Under the pieces are notes generated by a model. The model searched no databases and was not told the DNA's origin. It saw only the letters and a program-made list of their open reading frames with translations. From assembly GCA_009711705.1 (NCBI GenBank), contig VENG01000012.1, positions 1-64,000 of the forward strand: a DNA stretch of 64,000 nt, in the 5' to 3' direction. The translations under genes and the position numbers were made by a program. The DNA comes from Bacillota bacterium (GTDB lineage: Bacteria > Bacillota > Desulfotomaculia > Desulfotomaculales > VENG01). Shown here piece after piece: positions 55,691-64,000 of this stretch (the stretch's first letter is position 1; every line of letters begins with the position of its first letter).

Positions 55691-55867
55691 TATGCCGGGG
55701 AAAACATCGCCGGGGCCTCGACGGTGGAAATCGCCCATAATGCACTAATGAAAAGTCAAGGCCACAGAGAAAATATTCTACGAAAAGAATTTACCCATGT
55801 TGGAATTGGAATCGTTAAGGGCGGGCCATATGGAATGATGTTTTCGCAGGAATTTATAAGAAAATAA
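55691..55867 (+). pseudogene. CAP/SCP-domain protein, C-terminal fragment
   Basis: A 58-codon frame without a start reads YAGENIAGASTVEIAHNALM, GHRENILRKEFTHVGIGIVK and MMFSQEFIRK. These are the GENIA, GHRENIL and THVGIG motifs of YkwD-type CAP domains, often found in clostridial secreted and coat proteins. The N-terminal part is gone, with only AT-rich DNA upstream. A terminator follows, so it is the tail of a once-complete gene cut by island insertion. Confidence 0.75.
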
Positions 55868-55873
55868 AACTAA

Positions 55874-55918
55874 TACAACCTCGCTGGTCTTTCTTATAGG
55901 CTAGCGAGGCTTTTTTCC
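55874..55918 (+). terminator. Rho-independent terminator after the CAP fragment
   Basis: CCTCGCT / AGCGAGG stem with TTTTTT tail. Confidence 0.8.
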
Positions 55919-56214
55919 GTCTGACCCTTACAAAGAGTAACAAAAAGGATCAAAAGCGGTCCCTATTCCCCTTCGCAATGTAGACATTTTGTTTATGAGT
56001 TTTTCCCAGCTATAACATTGAATTTGCAGGTGAATCATTGACGACTGAATATGGATAAATGCAAACCACGCATATTATGCATAAACTTTAGATTTTGCTA
56101 AATAGTTTTGCTGAAGGAACTTTTACTTCTTTTCGGGACCAATTGTTATTTTTCACAATCAGAGGCTCTCCCTCATAATTATTGGGGGGGTAACAAGTTG
56201 GTTGAGCCTGTTTT

Positions 56215-57735
56215 TTAACTTTTATCAAGAGACTTAATTTGCAAAAGTCTATAGTATAATCTTGGATTGTTTAAGACTATAATCTTTAGTTGACTTACTA
56301 CTCTTGTAACTATTTGGTATAACATTCCTTCTGCACTGTAATAATTTTTTCTAGCAGTTAGTCTACCCTTTTCGTTATAACTGAAGTTGTCATCCATAAC
56401 AAATACTACTTTATCGAATTCCTGACCAATAACATCATGTGCTTTTGTATGAGAAATTGAAGCAAGATTATCAAGGGGTTCATGGGTATATTGTGAATTT
56501 GTGTATGTAATAGGTTTCCACCCTCTGCATTGTTCTAAATATTGTATGTATGTTTTTATATCGTCAAGCTCTTCAAAATACTCAATTGTAATACTTTCAT
56601 AATTCAAAAAGTTGTTGCTTTTCCCTATATCTGTCAGGTTAATAATAAACGAGGCCATTTCCTTGTTTGTTCTGATTTTGTTTGTTAATGTTTTTTTGTA
56701 AACAGCAATGTCAGGGTGCCTAGCAGTGATGTATTCATATATGTCCTTGGCTTCACCGGTTTTTAAATATTGTTTTTTATCATATGAAAAAACAATTGGT
56801 GTTTTAAATTCTTTTGATTTATTAATAATCATTTCAAGTTGATGTTGCCTAATTCTTTGGGATTCATCAATCAAAACCATGCTTATATTCATGTTTAACA
56901 ATGTTTCTATAGAGTTGTTGTGCACTTTGTTAATAGGATGTAAATTCCAGTTGTAGGAGTTAATTAGTTCGTAATGACCATTATTTAACTTGCCACAATG
57001 TATAATTAACGGGTAATGACCATAGCTCATTATGTTTTTTGCTATATCGTATACTAAGAGAGTCTTTCCTGTGCCTGCATTTGCTAATATGCAAAATATC
57101 TTGTGTTTGTTTTGCTGAACAGATGTCACAACCTCTTTTTTAATATTTTGTTGATTATCTGTTAAAAAATATTCATCATCAATAAATTCTTTAAGTTTGT
57201 TAAATGGAGATATTAGATAGTTACTTGGGACAAATAACTTATCAGGATTAACTTCTAGATCAACCGATTGATTGATAAGATTAGTGATAAGCTCATCAAT
57301 ACTAATTGCCTGAGGCTGATCATTGTCAGCGTCATACTTGTACAAAGCGTCATTTTCTACATATGTATATATAAAGACACTTCTATTTAGGAATTTAAGA
57401 TAATAATGGTTTTGTTTCATTTGAGCAGTGATTTTTTGTAATTTAACTTTTTCATCAAGTTGGCTTTTCAGTTCTATATTAATTACCAAATCCTCACTGA
57501 ATCTTAGCAAATCAAACTCTTTACTAATTTGCTTTATAGAATAACCTACATAATATCCATCGAAAATTTCGAAAGAATGTTGATGGCTTTTTAACGTTAT
57601 GCAAAATTGTTCCAGTACATTGGCTTCGCTTTTCGATAATTTTAGGGTTTCTTTTATTTCTTTGGCTGTCCGAATACCAGCGTTATTGATTGCATTGATA
57701 CCTTGATATGCAGAAAGAATATTTGTTGGTTTCAT
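56215..57735 (-). CDS. Nuclease-helicase (PD-(D/E)XK plus SF1/DUF2075-like ATPase)
   Basis: The 506-aa protein has an N-terminal nuclease-like region, with Asp75 in EFDLLRFS and Glu88-x-Lys90 in VINIELKSQ. A P-loop helicase core follows: Walker A NAGTGKT (219-225), Walker B VLIDESQR (Asp290-Glu291), a motif III-like PIVFSYDKKQYL, and C-terminal SISHTKAHDVIGQEFDKVVF, which couples ATP to strand movement. This combination resembles DUF2075/Schlafen-like and Nhi-type antiphage proteins. It starts after AAGGTGGG and is preceded by the shared leader at 57758. Confidence 0.7.
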   Translation of the reverse strand: MKPTNILSAYQGINAINNAGIRTAKEIKETLKLSKSEANVLEQFCITLKSHQHSFEIFDGYYVGYSIKQISKEFDLLRFSEDLVINIELKSQLDEKVKLQKITAQMKQNHYYLKFLNRSVFIYTYVENDALYKYDADNDQPQAISIDELITNLINQSVDLEVNPDKLFVPSNYLISPFNKLKEFIDDEYFLTDNQQNIKKEVVTSVQQNKHKIFCILANAGTGKTLLVYDIAKNIMSYGHYPLIIHCGKLNNGHYELINSYNWNLHPINKVHNNSIETLLNMNISMVLIDESQRIRQHQLEMIINKSKEFKTPIVFSYDKKQYLKTGEAKDIYEYITARHPDIAVYKKTLTNKIRTNKEMASFIINLTDIGKSNNFLNYESITIEYFEELDDIKTYIQYLEQCRGWKPITYTNSQYTHEPLDNLASISHTKAHDVIGQEFDKVVFVMDDNFSYNEKGRLTARKNYYSAEGMLYQIVTRVVSQLKIIVLNNPRLYYRLLQIKSLDKS

Positions 57736-57757
57736 ATTAACCCACCTTTAATTAAGC

Positions 57758-57857
57758 ATAAAAAAGAGCAGCCAGGCCGTTTATGTTCTACCTTAGCTGC
57801 TCAATATAAATTACGACAACCTTTTGCTAATTCCTTCCTATATATCAAAAATTTTTA
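57758..57857 (-). promoter_or_regulatory. Shared leader element with terminator hairpin, upstream of the helicase gene
   Basis: On the minus strand, AAAAATTTTTGATATATAGG and TGTCGTAATTTA (19 nt after GAAGGA) precede the hairpin GAGCAGC..GCTGCTC and T6. The hairpin ends about 24 nt before the start codon, a spacing typical of attenuators. It is homologous to 52288-52379. Confidence 0.6.
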
Positions 57858-57861
57858 ACCA

Positions 57862-57898
57862 AATCGCCGGTCTTTCGGGACTGGCGAGATTTTTTTCT
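57862..57898 (+). terminator. Hairpin terminator
   Basis: ATCGCCGGTC / GACTGGCGAGAT stem followed by T6. It lies upstream of the phage replication module. Confidence 0.6.
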
Positions 57899-57954
57899 CT
57901 ATTTCCTGTCACAATTTATTAATTTCGCAGTATGAGAAGTGAGGGGGTGAACTT

Positions 57955-58866
57955 ATGGACGGTCAGGAAAAAATATTTCTCCGACTATACAATGATTTCT
58001 TTCGCTCCGGGATGGCTGCGGAGCTGGGGCCACAGAGAGCAATTACGCTGCTGGCTATTGCCTCATATATGGACGAGGACGGGGTCGCCTGTCCATCACA
58101 AAAAACGCTCGGACGGGACCTGGGAATATCTGAGGAAATGGTCGGTAAGCACATTCGGGTATTACTAGAAACAAGATGGAACGGACAGCCGATACTCCAA
58201 CGGAAAAAAGTTCAAGTAAAAGGGGCTAAACGATACCAGTATTACTCTGTTTATACAATCTCTCCGGTAGCACAGATAGCCAGATTTTACGGGGAGGTCG
58301 TCTCTGTCGATGGACCTGGACAAAAAGAACCCTTCAAAAAGTCGATGTCCAACGAAGAATGGACCTCGAATAAAGTCGGGTTAAATAATAAGACGGTTAA
58401 CTATAACAACAGTAATAACAGTAAAGACAGTAATAACAGTAATAAACGTAATAACAGTCTTATCGCCAAGAAAGGGAAGGAAATCGAGACGGACGATTTC
58501 CAGATCAAGAACAGCCGGGACGTCTGCATTTACTTCGCTAATAAATACGAGCAGAAATACGAGGTCCCGTACTCCGTCAACTGGAAAAGGGACGCCAGCA
58601 TGGTAAAGACTAAGCTCTGGGGAACGTACACTCCAGAGCAGCTCCGGGCCATTATAGACGTCATTATGGAGGAATACGATACCCGCTGGAGGACCAGGGA
58701 TTATCTTCGTCCTTCCATCGGTCAGCTCTGTACCTGGCTGGGTAATAAGGCGATGGCTGTCGTCCAGGACCGGGAGAAAGAACGGGCCGACCTAAAACAG
58801 AGAGAGGAAGAAGCCAGGGCAGCGGGGGCCACGATGGAGGACCTGGAAAGGTGGTTAAATGGATGA
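57955..58866 (+). CDS. Phage-type replication initiator with helix-turn-helix
   Basis: The 303-aa protein has an N-terminal winged-helix domain (about residues 20-90; CPSQKTLGRDLGISEEMVGK), an Asn/Ser-rich linker (NSNNSKDSNNSNKRNNS, about 150-168) and a C-terminal helical DnaD/DnaB-interaction-like region. It is the first of three tightly coupled genes, all visibly richer in G+C than their neighbours (many GTC, GAC and CGG codons). The order HTH initiator, DnaC-like loader, DnaB-like helicase is a standard phage replication module. GAGGGGG precedes the start. Confidence 0.75.
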   Translation: MDGQEKIFLRLYNDFFRSGMAAELGPQRAITLLAIASYMDEDGVACPSQKTLGRDLGISEEMVGKHIRVLLETRWNGQPILQRKKVQVKGAKRYQYYSVYTISPVAQIARFYGEVVSVDGPGQKEPFKKSMSNEEWTSNKVGLNNKTVNYNNSNNSKDSNNSNKRNNSLIAKKGKEIETDDFQIKNSRDVCIYFANKYEQKYEVPYSVNWKRDASMVKTKLWGTYTPEQLRAIIDVIMEEYDTRWRTRDYLRPSIGQLCTWLGNKAMAVVQDREKERADLKQREEEARAAGATMEDLERWLNG

Positions 58867-59630
58867 TTTATGGAAATTGTATGCTGCAAACGACCTGCCG
58901 TATAGCCGGTAAAAAAGGCTATTGCCACGACCTTTGTTACGGTTACGGATTCTTTCACGGGTCGACCGGGACCGGAGGCGTATGGGGCCTCGCTGACATC
59001 CCAAAGGCTTACGGCCAGATCAGGGTCCCGGACCTTCCATTTAAAAAGGACAATCCGACCGCTTACGCCTGGGTCAAGGGCTACGCCGGTAAAGTTCTGG
59101 AGCAGGTCGAAAAAGGCCAGGGACTTTATCTGTTCTCGGTCCCGAACGACAGTAACCCGATGGGGACCGGAACCGGAAAGACGACCGCAGCGGTGGTCAT
59201 TCTGAACGAATACCTCGTCGCCAGGACAGCACAGCACATTCGAAAAGAGCGGCGGGTGGACGAAGTTCCGGGCCTGTTCGTTAACGTCGCTAGATTCCAG
59301 AACTTATATAATAGTCAATTCCGGGGGACGCCGGATATGCAGCAACAAGCAGCTCGCCGGTACTATAACAGGCGGGGGCTGCTGGAAAAGGTCGAGCTGC
59401 TGGTCCTGGATGATATGGGAGTTCGTAATGCGACCGAGGCTTTCATGGCTGAGATTTACGACATAATAGACCTCCGGGCGTCCGAGCTGCTGGCGACCGT
59501 GTTTACGTCGAATGTTCCGATTAAAAACCTGGGGGAGATATTGGACGACAGAATCGCCAGCAGGATACAAGGGGCGACGGTCCCGATAGCTTTCGAGGGC
59601 CTGGATAAGCGGGGAGGGGCGTCGTTATGA
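58863..59630 (+). CDS. DnaC-like helicase loader ATPase
   Basis: The ATG at 58863 overlaps the preceding TGA (ATGA), so translation is coupled. The 255-aa protein has Walker A GTGTGKTT, Walker B LLVLDDMGV, a sensor-like FTSNVP and DDRIASRIQG, as in DnaC/DnaI/IstB loaders. It would load the helicase encoded next onto DNA. Cysteines near the N-terminus (CMLQTTCRIAGKKGYCHDLC) may form a zinc-binding or variable region. Confidence 0.82.
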   Translation: MIYGNCMLQTTCRIAGKKGYCHDLCYGYGFFHGSTGTGGVWGLADIPKAYGQIRVPDLPFKKDNPTAYAWVKGYAGKVLEQVEKGQGLYLFSVPNDSNPMGTGTGKTTAAVVILNEYLVARTAQHIRKERRVDEVPGLFVNVARFQNLYNSQFRGTPDMQQQAARRYYNRRGLLEKVELLVLDDMGVRNATEAFMAEIYDIIDLRASELLATVFTSNVPIKNLGEILDDRIASRIQGATVPIAFEGLDKRGGASL

Positions 59631-60883
59631 TTGAGAACCAGTTAATATCTAAGGTCCTGGAGGAAAAGACCTTTTTCGAATTACGGAGATACGGAATCCA
59701 GGCCGAGGATTTCCCGACGCTGGGCCACGTTTACCAGTTCGTTAACGAGTACGTCCAGGAGAACGGGTCCGTCCCGGATTACCGGACCGTCGTCTCCGAG
59801 GCCGAGGAATTCGAATACATCCCGGAGGTTACAGATACCTTTAAATACCTTTGTACGAAATTGAAAGCCGACACAGCGAAACGTAAGGCTTATGTAATGC
59901 TAAAGCAGGAGGCCGTTAAAAAGTTCGCTGATATGCCGGGGGACAAGTTCGTCCAATGGCTAAAGGCTGAGACTGAGGCCATCGAAAGGGAAACCTCCCT
60001 GGCTTTCGCTATGGGGACCGACTACGCCACGAACGGGGCCGAAAGGCTGGAGTGGTACAACAAGGCCAAAGAGGAAAAGAGTCGCCAGTTTATCCCGACG
60101 CCTTATCCGTCCTTGACTGAGGCTCTCGGTGGAGGATTCGAGGTCGGAGATTACATCCTTTTAATGGCCTTTACGAACAGGGGTAAAAGCTGGATAGCAA
60201 GCGATACCGGTCTCGCTGCCTGGGAGAACGGGTTCGGGGTCCTGCATTATTCCCCGGAGCTGTCAAAAAACCAGCAAGCTCTCAGGCTGGACACACTAAA
60301 GGGCCATTTTGATAATGTAAAACTACGCCGGGGCCAGCTCCAGAACGAGAAGGAATATCATTCGTTCCTGGAGGGATTCGTCGAAGGCCAGGATTCTCCG
60401 CAGTACCTTATTAAAACAATGGAGGACCTGCCGAAAGGGTTAACGCTGGAGGCGATAGAGGCCGATTTACAGATTAACCCGGACGTCCGAATGGTTATTA
60501 TCGACGGTTTTAACCTTATGGTCCACGGGCGGGGAAAGATGCGGGACGGAATGACTCAGACTTCCCGGAAGCTGCGACAGCTATTCGGGCGTTATAAGGT
60601 CGCCGGTCTCGTCGTCCATCAGACGCCAGGGGCAGCGGAGAAAGAAAATAAACCGGACGACGACGGGGTCCGGGTCCTTAACCCTCCGAAACTCACAGAC
60701 TACAGCGAAACAATCGCAGTAATCCAGGACGCAGCCACAGCGTTAACATTCGACGCCGATGATAGAGCCGGGAAGCTGGCTATTGAAAAGGCCAGGGAAC
60801 CTTCGGTCGGGAAGGTCATTGACTTGAATATCGATTTTAACCGGGGATACATCAGAGAGCAGGACATTACAGATCAATTCTAA
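59627..60883 (+). CDS. DnaB-like replicative helicase
   Basis: The 418-aa protein has an N-terminal helical domain (about residues 1-130) and a RecA-like core. Walker A is AFTNRGKSW (unusual Asn-Arg-Gly in the loop) and Walker B is VRMVIIDGFNLM. A GLVVHQTPGAAEKE-type motif lies in place of the usual QLSR and is followed by a KAREPSVGKVIDLN segment. The start overlaps the loader stop (ATGA). Directly downstream a new frame starts after AAGGAGG at 60896 but stops after seven codons, so the module is truncated there. Confidence 0.82.
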   Translation: MIENQLISKVLEEKTFFELRRYGIQAEDFPTLGHVYQFVNEYVQENGSVPDYRTVVSEAEEFEYIPEVTDTFKYLCTKLKADTAKRKAYVMLKQEAVKKFADMPGDKFVQWLKAETEAIERETSLAFAMGTDYATNGAERLEWYNKAKEEKSRQFIPTPYPSLTEALGGGFEVGDYILLMAFTNRGKSWIASDTGLAAWENGFGVLHYSPELSKNQQALRLDTLKGHFDNVKLRRGQLQNEKEYHSFLEGFVEGQDSPQYLIKTMEDLPKGLTLEAIEADLQINPDVRMVIIDGFNLMVHGRGKMRDGMTQTSRKLRQLFGRYKVAGLVVHQTPGAAEKENKPDDDGVRVLNPPKLTDYSETIAVIQDAATALTFDADDRAGKLAIEKAREPSVGKVIDLNIDFNRGYIREQDITDQF

Positions 60884-61025
60884 GGAGGGGCATAATGGCT
60901 ATTACCGTAAATCTCTAGCTATTCTTGGTTGGAACCTCAGTCGTCCTCATAGCTTAACCCGCCACTCAGCATGACGTTTCCCGATATTAATGCGGGTCTG
61001 GAATATATTGACCACCATCCCAACA

Positions 61026-61066
61026 CAAAAAAGAGACTCTCCCACACGTAGGGGCGTCTCTTTTTC
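61026..61066. terminator. Bidirectional hairpin terminator
   Basis: AAAAAGAGAC / GTCTCTTTTT arms with T/A runs on both sides; it separates the convergent phage module and AbiJ-like gene. Confidence 0.8.
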
Positions 61067-61070
61067 AATA

Positions 61071-62423
61071 TTAAAAGTAAACCCGATGTTTGGCAAATAA
61101 GTTTTTAAAAAAGTTAGTAGTAACAGCTCCACCATTAACAACGTCCGATAATTCAAATCCGCCAAATCTATAGATTTCATACCCACTTAACCTTAGCTCT
61201 CTATCTGCAGAAACCATTTCAGCATACTTCTGAGGACTGGCTATGTCGCCTTCAGAATAATGCTGTTTACCATCTATTTCAATAACTACTCTTTCTTGGT
61301 TTGAAAACAATATTAAAAAGTCCATTCTTTGCCGTGCTAATCGATAATTTCGACTTAACTGTTTAATTGTATAAGGGTCATAATGTAAATATACTTGAGG
61401 AATTAATGCCGGAAGTCTATCACTGAGTTTCTGGCGAAATGAACGAAAATATGTATCAAAGACTAGTCTTTCTGGTTCGGAATCCAACGAATTTAAAAGA
61501 CGTTTATATAGTTTTCTTTCCACTTCTACGTCTAAGGGATCTTGACTTGTCTTTTCTGCCCACCAGGACACTAAGTCTCTCCAAAGTAGTCCAGTTTGCG
61601 GTAAAGGAGCATCAAAAATAAGACAATATTTTTCGTTTTTTACAATCTGGATATCGTTATTAATTGAGTCAGTTAATACTATCTCAGGTTTAGGACCGTC
61701 TGCTGCAAAAATGAGGTTTTTTACACTTCCCTTTACACCATCATCAAGCTTGATAGCTCTGTATAAAGGATATCCCGATATATAATCTACTATTTGCATT
61801 TCAAATCCATCGGTTGTAATGTGTTTATTAATGATACTCACATATTCTTGCTGTTCATCCTTATCTCTTACTAATGGGTGAACAACTTGTTCGAGAAAGA
61901 ATAAAAACTGTTCGTCAGAAGTATATGTTAGCCCTAAATAAGAATCGAATAAATACTGATAAGTCCAATCTTCATTATTAACCATGTGCTGCCAAATGTC
62001 ACCCGAGGCGTTTAAAAAACGTGGGTCCGTAGATGGCATTTGGTTTAATGGCCAAATACGAATTAAAAAATCAGTCAATTCTAATTTCCCAGAGATATTT
62101 CCTATCAGAGTAAGCTCGTCCAAAAGGTTTTTTCGAGTTATATTAGTTATATCAAATATGCTATCTTCAAAGAATGTTGCTATCACCTTACCTAATTCTG
62201 AGGCATCGTAATCTTTAATTAGCCTTCGAGCAAGCTGAAGTAAAAAATCTCCAGATTTAGATGCAAGTCTTTTGGATACGTACAGTCGCTTACTAGCATA
62301 AGCTTCTGATTCCTCACCAGGCTCTAGCCCATATGAAATACAAACCGACGGGATATTATATGCTTTTTCTTCCTTAGCCAGCAGCTCTGAAATTTCATTC
62401 CTTAAATCCTTTAGTTTACCCAT
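61071..62423 (-). CDS. AbiJ-NTD3-like abortive-infection protein with C-terminal nuclease
   Basis: The 450-aa protein begins with a helical region carrying SKRLYVSKRLASKSGDFLLQ (about residues 45-65) and LARRLIKDY, the pattern of the AbiJ-NTD3 domain used as a module in antiphage proteins. The C-terminal ~100 residues form a Vsr/DUF559-like PD-(D/E)XK nuclease: RMDFLILF, VVIEIDGKQHYSEG, ADRELRLSGYEIYRFGG. The middle (residues 150-330) is unassigned. It is preceded by AAGGCGG and lies between phage remnants. Confidence 0.68.
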   Translation of the reverse strand: MGKLKDLRNEISELLAKEEKAYNIPSVCISYGLEPGEESEAYASKRLYVSKRLASKSGDFLLQLARRLIKDYDASELGKVIATFFEDSIFDITNITRKNLLDELTLIGNISGKLELTDFLIRIWPLNQMPSTDPRFLNASGDIWQHMVNNEDWTYQYLFDSYLGLTYTSDEQFLFFLEQVVHPLVRDKDEQQEYVSIINKHITTDGFEMQIVDYISGYPLYRAIKLDDGVKGSVKNLIFAADGPKPEIVLTDSINNDIQIVKNEKYCLIFDAPLPQTGLLWRDLVSWWAEKTSQDPLDVEVERKLYKRLLNSLDSEPERLVFDTYFRSFRQKLSDRLPALIPQVYLHYDPYTIKQLSRNYRLARQRMDFLILFSNQERVVIEIDGKQHYSEGDIASPQKYAEMVSADRELRLSGYEIYRFGGFELSDVVNGGAVTTNFFKNLFAKHRVYF

Positions 62424-62536
62424 ACTATACCGCCTTATTAAATGGTTAGTGAGGAGTAAATTGTTGCCTACTTATAGAAAAATTTTTGTTAATGACACCT
62501 ATATCTAACTTTCAATCAATAGTTTAAGAATCCTTC

Positions 62537-62552
62537 ATGATTCAAGAATCAT
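62537..62552. promoter_or_regulatory. Perfect 16-bp palindrome
   Basis: ATGATTCAAGAATCAT has 7-bp arms around AA and lies 114 nt upstream of the AbiJ-like start. It is a possible operator. Confidence 0.35.
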
Positions 62553-62620
62553 CGCATGTTTTTTTGTTTGAACTATTAAGTCGTTCCTTTATAAATGTAT
62601 GATTAGGTCGCCGGGCATAA

Positions 62621-63223
62621 CTACCGTGCACGCTCCATTAAAAGCTGCCGTATCAACTCATTTTGTTGCTGCATGGTCTCATGTTGAAATTTAATTGTAT
62701 TATTGATAGTCTCCCTTAGATTCTCCCCAATATCAAAAACGTTCGCACCATCTCTTACGGTATTGGTTGCCCTATCATCGACAATGGCTGTTTTCACTGG
62801 AACCTCTACATCCGCGACCTCTTTTCCATTCACCAACTGCAATCTCAATTCCCTGGCCACCTCGCTTTCCGATAACATCATTCCAAGCCTGAGAACTGCT
62901 TCGCGTTTGAGTACGGTTAGGCTATTGATTTTATGGAACGCTTTCTTGTTACCTCCGGAGCGTTGGGCCTCTTTAAATCGTTTAAGAGCCTCGCCTTCTA
63001 GGATTTCTAACCCGGCAGCTGATAGCTCGTCTTTATTCTCATTAATTATCCGATTGACCGTAGGTTTCGATACCTCGTAATACTCCGCCAACTGATTGAT
63101 TGTAACGACATCTCCTTTTAGTGCTGGTAACTCTTTGACTGCGTCCAGAGCTTCCGCCATGTCGCTATATCGCTCACGCAGCGAACGGTCCTCAATAAGA
63201 GCGTCAGCATTTACTGTCGTCAT
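62621..63223 (-). CDS. Phage-type DNA-binding regulator
   Basis: The 200-aa protein has a helix-turn-helix (VTINQLAEYYEVSKPTVNRI, about residues 40-60). A central region, SLTVLKREAVLRLGMMLSES and EVARELRLQL, is typical of phage antirepressor or Rha/BRO-like regulators. The C-terminus is a helix rich in Gln. GGGAGGG precedes the ATG. It would regulate the adjacent phage remnant. Confidence 0.65.
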   Translation of the reverse strand: MTTVNADALIEDRSLRERYSDMAEALDAVKELPALKGDVVTINQLAEYYEVSKPTVNRIINENKDELSAAGLEILEGEALKRFKEAQRSGGNKKAFHKINSLTVLKREAVLRLGMMLSESEVARELRLQLVNGKEVADVEVPVKTAIVDDRATNTVRDGANVFDIGENLRETINNTIKFQHETMQQQNELIRQLLMERAR

Positions 63224-63311
63224 ACTATCGCGTTACCCTCCCCGGTGGGTTATGATATATCCTTTAGTATTCGACAAGGGAACGTGGTTTATGTACGGGT
63301 ATCGCGGTTTT

Positions 63312-63773
63312 TTATTCGTCTTTATCCCTGAGACTCTCCAGGTTCAAAACGTCATAAAGTCCTTCCCTGAGAACCTTTGAGAAGTTTATCTTTTTTTCTT
63401 CCGCTAATTCCTTAAGCCACTTTGGAATCGTGACGTTAATCCTGGCATACTCGGTTTTGCGGTTCCGATATACGGGAAGAACTACGTCGACCAGGGCCAA
63501 CGTCACGGACCCGCCTTCTTTCGGTCTCTTGTCGTACTCCAAACGGTCAATAGGAGTTGGCTCCGGGATGTTGTGGCCGTCCTCAATCATTCCCTCCAGG
63601 TGTAACGCGAGACCCTCTTTCGATGCCTCCAGAACTTCCTCAAAACTCGCTCCAGGACCAGGACCGGTAACAAGACCCGGAAGGTCCGGGAACGTAACGC
63701 TGGTCTGCTGCTGGCCGTCCTCGTCGGTCCAGAAATGGATAACGGCGGGATAGACGAAATAATTTTTACTCAT
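63312..63773 (-). CDS. HicB-family antitoxin-like protein
   Basis: The 153-aa protein has a HicB-like partial RNase H fold in its N-terminal half (YPAVIHFW, VTFPDLPGLVTGPGPGASFE, EVLEASKEGLALHLEGMI) and a ribbon-helix-helix-like C-terminus (YARINVTIPKWLKELAEE). HicB neutralises the HicA mRNA interferase. No hicA frame is seen within the 230 nt upstream or downstream, so it is either an orphan or its partner lies past the window edge. GAGGTG precedes the ATG. Confidence 0.78.
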   Translation of the reverse strand: MSKNYFVYPAVIHFWTDEDGQQQTSVTFPDLPGLVTGPGPGASFEEVLEASKEGLALHLEGMIEDGHNIPEPTPIDRLEYDKRPKEGGSVTLALVDVVLPVYRNRKTEYARINVTIPKWLKELAEEKKINFSKVLREGLYDVLNLESLRDKDE

Positions 63774-64000
63774 TCAATTCACCTCACCACTATTATAATA
63801 CGCATTGACAGTACGCACAAGACAGTGTCCGCAGGGTCCTACAAGACCAGGGCTTAAAGCCAGTAAACAGGGGTCAGTTCTGTGTTAAAAAACAGTAAAT
63901 CGATTGAGACGCACAGAAGGGGCCTGCTTGTCCTAGTTAGTTAATTACAGAAGCAAACACACTGGGAGGGTGATTAGAACAGCTCACAATCAATCCTGTG

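Noticed and set aside
63774..64000. hicA partner of HicB
   Set aside because: No open frame of HicA size or motif is present before the window edge.

Overview
The window reads as chromosome of a spore-forming anaerobic clostridium of the Desulfotomaculum/Peptococcaceae type. This is inferred from the heterodisulfide-reductase-like (HdrD/DsrK-like) iron-sulfur proteins, a sigma-54-controlled short-chain fatty acid beta-oxidation cluster with EtfBA, spore-coat-like and sporulation-kinase-like genes, and Shine-Dalgarno sequences of AGGAGG type. No species is claimed.

Layout. 1-1.1 kb: the 3' end of a 23S rRNA gene, a 5S rRNA gene and a decayed duplicate of the 5S tail. 1.1-16.9 kb: housekeeping and signalling genes: an HD-GYP protein, two chemoreceptors, psd-pssA, a YdcF-like protein, a YetF-like protein, glnA, a pair of coat-like proteins, a nitrilase-family hydrolase and MgtC. 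Between glnA and the coat-like genes is a striking non-coding array (about 13.99-14.57 kb) of degenerate ~20-nt units with serially complementary arms. 17.1-17.4 kb: tRNA-His, tRNA-Gln, tRNA-Lys. 18.7-24.2 kb: two HdrD-like paralogues (with a gene-conversion tract) and a four-PAS histidine kinase.

24.8-40.6 kb is one functional unit: two sigma-54 activator paralogues, etfBA, two MFS carboxylate-type transporters, a family I CoA-transferase, hbd, crt, an acyl-CoA dehydrogenase and a thiolase. Together they can import and activate a short-chain acid such as butyrate and oxidise it to acetyl-CoA. Electrons would pass to ETF and possibly on to the HdrD-like proteins. Three transcription units (etfBA, the CoA-transferase unit and hbd-crt-acd) each have a -24/-12 promoter 96-104 bp downstream of a shared ~58-bp upstream element, so a sigma-54 regulon can be read directly from the sequence.

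40.8-64 kb is accessory DNA: a decayed IS110 element, broken genes, several nucleases (GIY-YIG, HNH, PD-(D/E)XK), an ATP-dependent DNA ligase, a HEPN-type protein, a protein with a diadenylate-cyclase-like C-terminus, a tyrosine recombinase next to a degenerate tRNA-Leu, a nuclease-helicase, a GC-rich phage replication module, an AbiJ-like protein, a phage regulator and HicB. It looks like a defence/integration island. Three of the defence-type genes (HEPN, DAC-like, helicase) share a conserved non-coding element upstream of their starts, and a tRNA-like gene with a 29-nt anticodon-loop insertion lies at the end of the HEPN gene.
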